Shown here one piece after another: positions 1-5,118 of a DNA stretch of 5,118 nucleotides. The position numbers and the translations under genes were made by a program. The stretch comes from Methanobacteriota archaeon. Its GTDB lineage: Archaea > Halobacteriota > Methanosarcinia > Methanosarcinales > Methanosarcinaceae. The stretch is from the NCBI GenBank assembly GCA_030837265.1, contig JAUPKV010000554.1, positions 1 through 5,118 on the forward strand, given 5' to 3'. Below the pieces are notes generated by a model. It searched no databases and was not told the DNA's origin. It was given only the letters and a program-made list of their open reading frames with translations. Position 1 is the first letter of the stretch. Every line of letters starts with the position of its first letter.

Positions 1-168
1 CTTTATAGGGTTTATATTTCCTTCTTTTATTATCACCTTCAGATGGCCTCTAGGCACTTTCTTTGTAAAATCATCTATCAACGATATTGCAAGAGACAGA
101 ATAGCGGATATGGTGTCTCCTTTATAAACAGTAAATTTATCTTGAACAAAAGGGGTAAAAAAAGTCAT
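1..168 (-). CDS. Partial CDS, N-terminal 56 residues, downstream partner of the DUF4255 gene
   Basis: An uninterrupted frame starts at ATG 168-166, ten bases after the DUF4255 stop codon, and runs off the left edge. It begins MTFFTPFVQDKFTVY and continues through SLIDDFTKKVPRGHLKVII to the edge. Tight spacing and shared orientation say it is co-transcribed with the DUF4255 gene. The ribosome binding site is weak (GAG-rich bases just before the ATG). The pattern 'short beta lead-in, then (I/L)(V/I)DDFT..xPxGxLxV' is reminiscent of the carboxypeptidase-regulatory-like or Ig-like beta-sandwich proteins that sometimes follow DUF4255 genes in injection-system loci. That comparison is from memory and covers only 56 residues, so the family is tentative. 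That this is a real gene is more secure, given start position, spacing and open frame. No signal peptide or membrane segment is visible in the part present. Confidence 0.7.
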   Translation of the reverse strand, partial: MTFFTPFVQDKFTVYKGDTISAILSLAISLIDDFTKKVPRGHLKVIIKEGNINPIK

Positions 169-178
169 TACTCTCAGC

Positions 179-775
179 TCATTTTGGTGAAATTGGACTG
201 TATCCAGTACCTTTGGATCTTACTCTCTCTACAGTTAGATTACGGCTCGAGTCGATCATTACTGGAGTAACTAGACAGCAGATCGATGACCTGAAGGGTT
301 TACCCGGGAAGGTTGTCCACAACTTGGTCATGTCGTCAAGGCTTAGAGGAGCTAGCGTTATATGGAGATCATAGTCGTTCCTAGCCAGACTTCCTTTTAA
401 AACCGAACCTGTAAGGAGCGCATTATCATTTATAATCTGGATAGCTTTGCCCAGTATACTATGTTCTTCTCTTGTCCTCTCGGTTATATCCTGTACTCCT
501 GAAGGATAAGCTGTTAACAGGTAATAAAGATCAAGAACTATAGGTGGAAATGTTAACACATTTGGATCTTTTATTAACATCTCTTGGTTTTTAAGATGAA
601 TATTTTCTATAACTTGATATAGAAAAATCGATAGACGTATATCGTCATTTGCTTCGATTTCCCCTGGTGAAGCCATCACTATTGATTGCTTCCTAGGAAT
701 AAGGTCCTGCATATTATCTCTTAAAAGTTCTATAAGAGTCTCTCCAACATCTGCTATAGCTCTATAGTCGGACAT
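179..775 (-). CDS. DUF4255 (Pvc16 N-terminal-like) tail cap/terminator protein of a contractile injection system
   Basis: This 198-residue protein has the hallmark pattern of the DUF4255/Pvc16_N family. Seen in order are YRAIADVGETLIELL (residues 4-18), the strand SIFLYQVIEN (49-58), the core PPIVLDLYYLLTAY (77-90), the helix EHSILGKAIQIIND (104-117), MTKLWTTF (149-156) and PVMIDSS (171-177). In Photorhabdus PVC and Serratia Afp particles the homologue, Pvc16/Afp16, caps the tube and sheath at the end distal to the baseplate and fixes particle length; that role is transferred by family. The protein is short and essentially only the conserved domain, with a brief Ser/Pro-containing tail. It has no signal peptide or membrane segment, as expected for a cytoplasmically assembled particle. 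It lies directly after the ATPase gene, the same order as pvc15-pvc16. No good Shine-Dalgarno precedes ATG 775, but MS(D/N)YRAIA is the usual family N-terminus, which supports this start. Confidence 0.9.
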   Translation of the reverse strand: MSDYRAIADVGETLIELLRDNMQDLIPRKQSIVMASPGEIEANDDIRLSIFLYQVIENIHLKNQEMLIKDPNVLTFPPIVLDLYYLLTAYPSGVQDITERTREEHSILGKAIQIINDNALLTGSVLKGSLARNDYDLHITLAPLSLDDMTKLWTTFPGKPFRSSICCLVTPVMIDSSRNLTVERVRSKGTGYSPISPK

Positions 776-853
776 AATTTAGTTCCAAGCTTTTGATCTT
801 TAAAAGGATAGTCAGAACTCAGAAAAAAAACCATAATTAATTTTATAACTAAA
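776..853 (-). promoter_or_regulatory. ATPase-DUF4255 intergenic gap with T8 tract and TATA-like box
   Basis: This 78-base gap separates the ATPase stop codon from the DUF4255 start codon. Read on the minus strand it has a TATA-like stretch (TTATAAAATTA, about 849-839) and then a run of eight T (830-823), 24 bases after the ATPase stop. Archaeal RNA polymerase can terminate at oligo-T tracts, so this could attenuate read-through from the ATPase gene. The TATA-like stretch could instead give the DUF4255 gene its own promoter. Neither is proven, and AT-rich sequence yields such matches by chance. Confidence 0.25.
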
Positions 854-3025
854 TTATTTGCAAAATTGATAATATTCCCCAAAATCAGCTTCTGTAAAAA
901 GCTTTCCAATTTTTTCGTATTCCCTTTTTGTTGCTTTAATTAAATGTTTCATTTCAACAAGTTTAGAATGCTCTGCAGCCAAAAATGATGCAGCAAGAAC
1001 TATGTTTTTGATATTTCCTCCGGTAAGCTTAAATTTCGAAAGAAAAGCAAAATCTACATCTTTCGAAATTGGGGTCTCTTCAGGGAATGTTTTGCGCCAG
1101 ATATTTTCCCTGGATTTCTCATCAGGAAGTGGAAACTCTACTGTGAAACGTAGTCTGCGAAGAAATGCATCATCCATGTTTTTTCGGAAATTACTAGCAA
1201 GAATCACTATTCCATCGTGTTCTTCCATTTTTTGAAGCAAATAGGATGTTTCGATATTTGCATAGCGGTCGTGGGAATCCCGAACTTCTGACCTTTTGCC
1301 AAAAAGAGCATCTGCTTCATCAAAAAAAAGGATAGAATTACTCATTTCACCCTCATCAAATATTTTTTTCAGATTTTTTTCAGTTTCCCCTATGTATTTG
1401 CTGACAAGACTAGATAAATCAATTTTATAAAGATCCAGTTTCACCTCGTTTGCAAGAATCTCCGCAGCCATCGTTTTTCCAGTTCCAGGAGGACCTGAGA
1501 AGAGTACATTGAGTCCTTTTCCAAGAGATAATTTTTTTTCAAAGCCCCAATTGTAATGTACTTTTCCTTTATACTTAATAAAACCAGAAACATCTGTTAA
1601 GTGTTCAAAAGTGTCTTTTGGAAGCACAATATCTTCCCAAGTATATCGCAGATTAACTTTCAGTGCAAGAGAACTAAGTTTCTGGTTGGATTGAAGCTTA
1701 CAGCCTTTGTAGAGATTTTCTACGGATAATACTGGGTTTGACGGATTTTCTTCTCCTGCAAAATTACATGCTGTTGAGGAAGCATCCTTTATTTGACCGC
1801 CACTGAACCTGAATTTGCTCGAAAGTGCATCTAAATCCACCTCTGTATCAAGCTTTTTACATTTCAGGCAGGATTCCCACAACTGTTTGCGGACTGAATG
1901 TGAAGGCAGATGGAAGTAAAAAGGAACAAAACCATTATTCATCAAACCTCTATCAAATTCCATAGATGCTGTTCCAGCCAAAAAAATCAATCCAGGAAAA
2001 GACTTTAAGGCCTGAATCAGGGATTGAGAGTAATTTTTTTGCTCCTTGTCTTCAAGAGGGAAGTCAAAATCTTGAAAATAAATAGCAGAATTTTGTAGTA
2101 GCGCTTCTCTCACTATAAGATATGCGGTGTTAACTGATCTGCTTTCAAGAAAGAACTTTGAGTTCGCGACTAATAAATTTATTCCGATCTCCCTGCACAC
2201 GGCTTCGGCAGTCGTTTTTTTACCGCATCCGGATGGACCGCAAAACAGAAGCTTCGCTGAAAGATTGCTTCCATTGTATTTACTGGATATATTTATTAGC
2301 TTGTTTTTAAAAACTGGAGATAGGATGAGATCATCAAAAGATTTTTTGGGTTTTATCAAATAACAATAATCCTGAATTCTAAGATCAAACTCATCAAACC
2401 CGAGCAGAAAATTGATTATTCTCTCATCGATTTTTATAAAATTTGATATCAAGGGCGAACTTGAATTTGCATCTCCATCCAATAGCTGGATCAGATGGTT
2501 TTTTCGAAGGGGGGCAGCAGGTGAAAAATACACTCTAGCTTTAATTTTTTCCTCGATTGTTGCGAAGAGCAGGGTCAGAACCAGATCCACTGTAGGTTTT
2601 TTTTTATTTATGTCATTTTGGAGATATGAATAAAGCTTTTCATACCTGAGATCCAGTTCCGGAGCAAGCCCTATTAAAATTATATCCATCTCAGTGGAGT
2701 CCAAGCCAAAAAGCTCTGAGAGAGTATGAAGCCTCAGTTCACTGCCTATTTTCAGACTTTCATTTTTTTTAACATCAATTCCTTTTCTTATTTCATTGTT
2801 TTCATTATGTCTTTCGATTTTTATATCTTGCAGTACTCCTTGCCTGCTTCCAAACCCTGGATTCCTCTGGATCTGTGCTATTTCAGCTTCTGATACATAC
2901 AGGCCCCTGAATTCATCTACAGTCTCGTGTAGCTTCTCCTGCAAGCTTTCAAGGTAGCTTCGTACCAGCAAATCTATTCTGGAAAGTTCGTCCAGAAGGT
3001 GTTCAGTATTATCATATGGCTTCAT
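854..3025 (-). CDS. Tandem AAA+ ATPase of the Pvc15/Afp15 type (contractile injection system)
   Basis: This 723-residue protein has an N-terminal helical part, a winged-helix-like segment (about 95-215, with the family signature LAPELDLRYEKLYSYLQ at 120-136) and two AAA modules. The first (about 250-420) has the P-loop GPSGCGKKT (263-271), with Lys270 where Ser/Thr normally stands. Its Walker B ends Asp319-Phe320, without the catalytic Glu, and Asn363-Asn364 replace the arginine fingers. The second (about 460-690) is complete: Walker A GPPGTGKT (511-518), pore-side SKYIGETEKN (542-551), Walker B FFDEAD (567-572), sensor-1 Asn612, Arg623/Arg624, and GGNIKN (669-674). This architecture with an adjacent DUF4255 gene identifies the injection-system ATPase, which is thought to aid particle assembly or effector loading in the cytoplasm; its exact role is unsettled. 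An in-frame stop at 3037-3035 fixes the start near ATG 3025. No Shine-Dalgarno is visible. Confidence 0.9.
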   Translation of the reverse strand: MKPYDNTEHLLDELSRIDLLVRSYLESLQEKLHETVDEFRGLYVSEAEIAQIQRNPGFGSRQGVLQDIKIERHNENNEIRKGIDVKKNESLKIGSELRLHTLSELFGLDSTEMDIILIGLAPELDLRYEKLYSYLQNDINKKKPTVDLVLTLLFATIEEKIKARVYFSPAAPLRKNHLIQLLDGDANSSSPLISNFIKIDERIINFLLGFDEFDLRIQDYCYLIKPKKSFDDLILSPVFKNKLINISSKYNGSNLSAKLLFCGPSGCGKKTTAEAVCREIGINLLVANSKFFLESRSVNTAYLIVREALLQNSAIYFQDFDFPLEDKEQKNYSQSLIQALKSFPGLIFLAGTASMEFDRGLMNNGFVPFYFHLPSHSVRKQLWESCLKCKKLDTEVDLDALSSKFRFSGGQIKDASSTACNFAGEENPSNPVLSVENLYKGCKLQSNQKLSSLALKVNLRYTWEDIVLPKDTFEHLTDVSGFIKYKGKVHYNWGFEKKLSLGKGLNVLFSGPPGTGKTMAAEILANEVKLDLYKIDLSSLVSKYIGETEKNLKKIFDEGEMSNSILFFDEADALFGKRSEVRDSHDRYANIETSYLLQKMEEHDGIVILASNFRKNMDDAFLRRLRFTVEFPLPDEKSRENIWRKTFPEETPISKDVDFAFLSKFKLTGGNIKNIVLAASFLAAEHSKLVEMKHLIKATKREYEKIGKLFTEADFGEYYQFCK

Positions 3026-3060
3026 GTAGTTGTACTATAATGCGTTTCTTTTTTCATGTA

Positions 3061-3103
3061 CAAGCTTCGGAGATCAAACTTCAGGAAACCAGATTTCGGA
3101 AAC
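3061..3103 (-). repeat. Three contiguous imperfect tandem repeats (14-15 bp) in the ATPase leader
   Basis: Read on the minus strand, three units abut without gaps: GTTTCCGAAATCTG (3103-3090), GTTTCCTGAAGTTTG (3089-3075) and ATCTCCGAAGCTTG (3074-3061). Allowing one inserted T in the middle unit, neighbours agree at about 12 of 14 and 11 of 14 positions. The array ends 35 bases before the ATPase start codon and begins 25 bases after the stop of the upstream small gene. A repeated protein-binding site or a leader RNA element controlling the ATPase gene is possible. No function is shown by the sequence. Confidence 0.6.
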
Positions 3104-3128
3104 TAAACCTCTTTAAGAATTAGTTGTT

Positions 3129-3437
3129 TCAAATCTTAGAATCCAAGATATTCTGATATGCATAGACAAAAATCTGATCATCCGAGTAAGTTCCATAGGA
3201 CTTAAGCCTATTCACCTCAAGTAAGAACCTTCCGGTTTGCTCGGAATTTAATTTGTTATTTTCCGCAAATGCTGCCGCTAAAATTGTCAGTTCCCTCTTT
3301 GGGGAAAATTTTTTTGGCCAGTTCCCATCCACGAAATTAAAAATAAGCCCGCAACTACTGTGTCCTATTGTTCTGGTAGATGGATTCTGTGAAGTATTTA
3401 TATACGCTTTGAATGTGTCATCCTTTACCAATTTCAT
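3129..3437 (-). CDS. Small protein of unknown function upstream of the ATPase gene; N-terminus uncertain
   Basis: From ATG 3437 this encodes 102 residues that I do not recognise. It has a beta-rich N-terminal half (TFKAYINTS, then CGLIFNFVDG) and a helical C-terminal half (ELTILAAAFAENNKL, then TGRFLLEVNRLKS, then YSDDQIFVYAYQNIL). It carries no signal peptide, membrane segment or metal-binding cluster. The protein-like pattern supports a real gene. The start is doubtful. The same frame stays open for 21 more codons up to 3500 (stop TAA at 3503-3501), and these read as sensible protein (FHLSIKIC, then DDFIFVCEC). That stretch has no ATG, GTG or TTG, and the only ribosome-binding-like GGAG lies about 26 bases before ATG 3437, too far to serve it. 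The gene may use a rare start or have lost its start codon. Same strand and 103-base spacing make co-transcription with the ATPase gene possible. Confidence 0.6.
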   Translation of the reverse strand: MKLVKDDTFKAYINTSQNPSTRTIGHSSCGLIFNFVDGNWPKKFSPKRELTILAAAFAENNKLNSEQTGRFLLEVNRLKSYGTYSDDQIFVYAYQNILDSKI

Positions 3438-3563
3438 ACATTCGCATACAAAAATAAAATCATCTCCTTCACAAATCTTTATTGAGAGATGAAACCTGAA
3501 TTAGAAATAATCGGCAGCAATTAAAAATTATTGAACAAAAATAACCGTCAAAAGTTTCTATTT

Positions 3564-3571
3564 AATATAAG
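3564..3571 (-). promoter_or_regulatory. Candidate TATA box for the leftward (injection-system) transcript
   Basis: On the minus strand CTTATATT fits the archaeal box-A pattern YTTAWA well. Transcription would start about 25 bases downstream, near 3540, some 100 bases before ATG 3437 and about 40 before the open frame begins at 3500. The surrounding AT-richness makes chance matches common, so this is only the best-placed candidate. Confidence 0.3.
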
Positions 3572-3632
3572 ACTAGGTACTTTCTAATCAGGTAACTTAT
3601 TTTAATTAGTTAAATTATTGAAAGATAGTCTG

Positions 3633-3651
3633 ATAAATTTTTAAAATTTAT
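3633..3651. repeat. Perfect AT palindrome, 9-bp arms
   Basis: ATAAATTTT and AAAATTTAT flank a single central T, giving a perfect inverted repeat. The form would suit a dimeric DNA-binding regulator between two divergent genes. All bases are A or T, so chance is a real alternative. It also contains the stop codon of the tiny minus-strand frame that ends at 3641. Confidence 0.35.
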
Positions 3652-3736
3652 TTGTGAAAATGGGTCTTCTTAAACAGTACAAAAAAAGCACTACTGACAA
3701 TATATGAAAAGCCCCTACTGTTACAGGAGTTTTCAT
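3641..3736 (-). CDS. Possible 31-residue single-span membrane peptide (doubtful)
   Basis: From ATG 3736 a 31-codon frame begins MKTPVTVGAFHILSVVLF. It has a continuous hydrophobic stretch (about residues 5-22) followed by Arg-Arg and a short polar tail, the layout of a tiny single-span membrane peptide. Its ATG overlaps the TGA of the preceding short frame as ATGA. A GGAG lies 14 bases upstream of the ATG, farther than ideal. The frame is short enough to be chance or the remnant of a larger gene, and I recognise no family. Confidence 0.2.
   Translation of the reverse strand: MKTPVTVGAFHILSVVLFLYCLRRPIFTNKF
3704..3736. other. Hairpin-forming inverted repeat
   Basis: ATGAAAA (3704-3710) pairs perfectly with TTTTCAT (3730-3736). 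CCT and AGG pair further in, around an 8-base loop, with one bulge and one mismatch between. On the minus strand a T7 tract (3687-3681) follows 16 bases later, too far away and without an upstream gene to make a convincing terminator. It could belong to a small RNA or simply reflect the short frame that starts here. Confidence 0.35.
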
Positions 3737-3813
3737 CGCCCAATTGCTCGCTCCAGAAATTCACGTTTTTCATCTTCGAAAAGAAGAACACTAGATAATT
3801 GTATACTTCCAAA
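3733..3813 (-). pseudogene. Possible C-terminal gene relic ending in an ATGA overlap
   Basis: Between a TAG just upstream and the TGA at 3735-3733, 26 codons read as plausible protein (SSVLLFEDEKREFLERAIGR at its end). The charged, helix-like ending and the ATGA junction with the next frame look like the tail of a decayed gene. Nothing supports a start codon or longer coding sequence upstream, where the DNA becomes very AT-rich. A 26-codon open stretch is well within chance. Confidence 0.15.
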
Positions 3814-3872
3814 CTATATATTCTTTTTTATTTTTTCAAATTTTACCTATTTAGGATAGTGTCTTTGCAATA

Positions 3873-3880
3873 TTATATTA
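3873..3880 (+). promoter_or_regulatory. taw2: Candidate TATA box for taw2
   Basis: TTATATTA on the plus strand would place a transcription start near 3900, leaving a leader of about 100 bases before ATG 3998. A second candidate, CTATATAT at 3814-3821, would give a leader of about 150 bases, but it is followed by T-rich tracts that could hinder elongation. I cannot choose between them with certainty. Confidence 0.3.
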
Positions 3881-3986
3881 GTACCTCTGAATAATTATTT
3901 TCAAAATTACATAAACAAAAAGTATTAGTTACATGCACTATTAACCTTCAATCTAATGTACTGGATAATTCGGGTTCCTCTTCAGA

Positions 3987-3992
3987 AAGGAG
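3987..3992 (+). promoter_or_regulatory. taw2: Strong Shine-Dalgarno site that decides the taw2 start
   Basis: AAGGAG lies 5 bases before ATG 3998. The frame also has an earlier ATG at 3956, but no comparable site precedes it, so translation most likely begins at 3998. Confidence 0.8.
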
Positions 3993-3997
3993 AAGAA

Positions 3998-4987
3998 ATG
4001 AGAAATAAAGCTGCAATTGGAAAATTCCTTGACACCTCCAGAAAAATAAAAAAAATTCATGCCGAAGAAGGGAGTTTTCTTGAAATTCCAGTTACAGAGG
4101 CTGCTTTGAATAAGGTAAGTGGGCTCTCAGTGCATGAACAGCAAAATCCTGAATTTCTGCACAAGGCCCTCCCTTTAAAAGAATGCCTTAAAGACTCCTT
4201 TTCTGAAGCCGAACTTTCACATATTCCATCCGGCTGGCATATTTTAGGAGACATAATAATAGTCAGCATACCTGATTTGCTTGAAAATAAAAAAATAAAG
4301 ATAGCTGAAGCTCTACTTTCCATGTACCCCAGGTGCAAAAGCGTGGTAAGGGACTTTGGAATTGAAGGACAATTCCGCCAGCCAAAAAGGGAACTTCTGC
4401 TTGGAAACAGCACAGAAACCGTCCACAAAGAGCACGGCTGCTTTTTCAAGCAGGATGTAACCCGGGTGATGTACTCCAAAGGCAACCTTGAAGAACGAAA
4501 AAGGATGAGCAGGCTTGGAAATGAGGGACTTATCGTAGATATGTTTGCAGGCATAGGGTATTTTTCGATTCCTATGGCTGTACGTTCCAGACCTAAAAAT
4601 ATTATTAGCATTGAGATAAATCCGGAATCTTTTGCTTATCTTAAAGAAAACATCCGGCTCAACCACGTAGAGGATATTATATCCCCAATACTTGGCGACT
4701 GCGCAAAACTGACTCCTGAAGGACTTGCTGACCGGGTGATTATGGGGTATGTCGGGACTACTCATCACTACCTTGAGCCGGCAATATTAGCTTTAAAAAA
4801 GAGTGGAGGTATCCTGCACTATCACGAAACGGTTCCTGAAAAACTTGCAAAAACCAGGCCTCAGGACAGAATTAGAAAAACTGCCGAGTTACTTGGAAAC
4901 AAAGTTGAAATTCTGGAAACTCGACGGATCAAAAAATATTCACCAGGAGTCCTGCACATAGTTGTAGACGCAAGAATTTTTGAATAA
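3998..4987 (+). CDS. taw2: Taw2: tRNA-Phe (4-demethylwyosine-37) aminocarboxypropyltransferase
   Basis: This 329-residue protein belongs to the Trm5/TYW2 class I SAM family. In archaeal wybutosine synthesis Taw2 moves the 3-amino-3-carboxypropyl group, not the methyl group, from SAM to C7 of the modified guanosine at position 37 of tRNA-Phe, after Trm5 and Taw1 have acted. Visible features are the N-terminal family domain with HILGDIIIVSIPD (81-93), PRCKSVVRDFGIEGQFRQP (111-129), HKEHGCFFKQDVTRVMYS (143-160), SKGNLEERKRMS (160-171), the SAM-binding loop DMFAGIGYFSIP (181-192), acidic Glu206 in SIEINPES, MGYVGTTHHYLEPA (249-262) and LHYHETVPEK (273-282). The MGYVGTTH and HYHETVPEK motifs resemble archaeal TYW2 rather than Trm5, which has an N(L/P)P-type motif there. 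It is about 50 residues longer than the Pyrococcus enzyme as I recall it, mostly N-terminal. The ribosome binding site supports ATG 3998. It is a single gene, divergent from the injection-system genes. Confidence 0.92.
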   Translation: MRNKAAIGKFLDTSRKIKKIHAEEGSFLEIPVTEAALNKVSGLSVHEQQNPEFLHKALPLKECLKDSFSEAELSHIPSGWHILGDIIIVSIPDLLENKKIKIAEALLSMYPRCKSVVRDFGIEGQFRQPKRELLLGNSTETVHKEHGCFFKQDVTRVMYSKGNLEERKRMSRLGNEGLIVDMFAGIGYFSIPMAVRSRPKNIISIEINPESFAYLKENIRLNHVEDIISPILGDCAKLTPEGLADRVIMGYVGTTHHYLEPAILALKKSGGILHYHETVPEKLAKTRPQDRIRKTAELLGNKVEILETRRIKKYSPGVLHIVVDARIFE

Positions 4988-5008
4988 AAGTTGCAGAATT
5001 AACTTTTA
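4985..5008 (+). terminator. Hairpin over the taw2 stop codon, possible terminator
   Basis: TAAAAGTT (4985-4992, including the TAA stop) pairs perfectly with AACTTTTA (5001-5008) around an 8-base loop. T-rich bases follow (CGTTTTAT to 5018, then a TTTTT run at 5033-5037). Archaeal termination relies mainly on the T tracts, so the hairpin may act in 3' end stability instead. The last 110 bases of the window contain no gene I can support. A TATA-like TATATATT at 5082-5089 could serve a gene beyond the right edge. Confidence 0.4.
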
Positions 5009-5118
5009 GTCGTTTTATAAGCTGCTTGGTCATTTTTAAGAGATTCTGCTTACTTTTACATTCATTCCGAGAATTTTGCTGTATATATTCCTTTTCTGGA
5101 CCAGTGGCCACCATCCAA

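Larger units (their letters stand above)
3501..3997. other. AT-rich divergent intergenic region without a convincing gene
   Basis: This roughly 500-base stretch separates the leftward injection-system genes from rightward taw2. It is strongly AT-rich except for a slightly richer patch near 3710-3775. I see no tRNA, rRNA, CRISPR array or insertion sequence in it. It holds TATA-like boxes in both directions, a perfect palindrome (3633-3651), a hairpin (3704-3736), two tiny overlapping minus-strand frames (3813-3641) and plus-strand T-rich tracts (3821-3836), each described separately where it has any support. Confidence 0.6.

Noticed and set aside
43..270. 75-codon plus-strand open frame at the left edge
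   Set aside because: It lies antisense across the end of the DUF4255 gene and the following minus-strand gene, both of which have better support.
3681..3736. Hairpin plus T7 tract as an intrinsic terminator on the minus strand
   Set aside because: There is no supported gene upstream on that strand, and the T tract is separated from the stem by 16 bases.
3777..3795. Short TCTTC/GAAGA hairpin followed at a distance by T-rich tracts (3821-3836), as the end of a small plus-strand RNA
   Set aside because: The stem is only 5 bp, the T tract is about 30 bases away, and no promoter or conserved RNA structure supports a transcript.
3956..3997. Earlier ATG for taw2, adding 14 residues
   Set aside because: There is no ribosome binding site before it, whereas AAGGAG sits 5 bases before ATG 3998.
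4057..4611. 184-codon open frame antisense to taw2
   Set aside because: It overlaps the well-supported taw2 coding sequence, and its translation is low-complexity and Ser-rich without recognisable motifs. It is a shadow frame.
4313..4768. 151-codon open frame antisense to taw2
   Set aside because: It lies wholly inside taw2 on the opposite strand and has no family features.
4929..5114. 61-codon minus-strand open frame at the right end
   Set aside because: It overlaps the end of taw2, shows no recognisable motif, and has no clear ribosome binding site.

Overview
The window looks like methanogen chromosome, most likely Methanosarcina or a close relative. The evidence is an archaeal-type wybutosine enzyme (Taw2), very AT-rich intergenic DNA with TATA-like boxes and oligo-T tracts, and generally weak Shine-Dalgarno use. 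This assignment is an inference from gene content and style; no rRNA or other marker is present.

Left part (1-3437, all on the minus strand, so read right to left). First is a 102-residue protein of unknown function (3437-3129). A 103-base gap follows that holds three tandem 14-15 bp repeats. Next comes a 723-residue tandem-AAA ATPase (3025-854), then a 78-base gap with a T8 tract, then a 198-residue DUF4255 protein (775-179). Ten bases later a further gene starts at 168 and runs off the left edge. The ATPase plus DUF4255 pair matches Pvc15/Afp15 and Pvc16/Afp16, the ATPase and tail-cap proteins of extracellular contractile injection systems (phage-tail-like particles). The window therefore probably holds the start of such a locus, with sheath, tube, baseplate and any effector genes expected to the left, outside the window.

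Middle part (3501-3997). About 500 bases of AT-rich DNA without a convincing gene lie between two divergent transcription units. It contains TATA-like boxes for both directions, a perfect 9-bp-arm palindrome, a hairpin, and two very short minus-strand frames joined by an ATGA overlap. These frames could be a gene relic or a small membrane peptide.

Right part (3998-4987, plus strand). taw2 encodes the enzyme that transfers the aminocarboxypropyl group during wybutosine synthesis on tRNA-Phe. It has a strong ribosome binding site and a hairpin over its stop codon. It is a housekeeping gene and probably marks the edge of the injection-system island. The last 130 bases show no supported gene.
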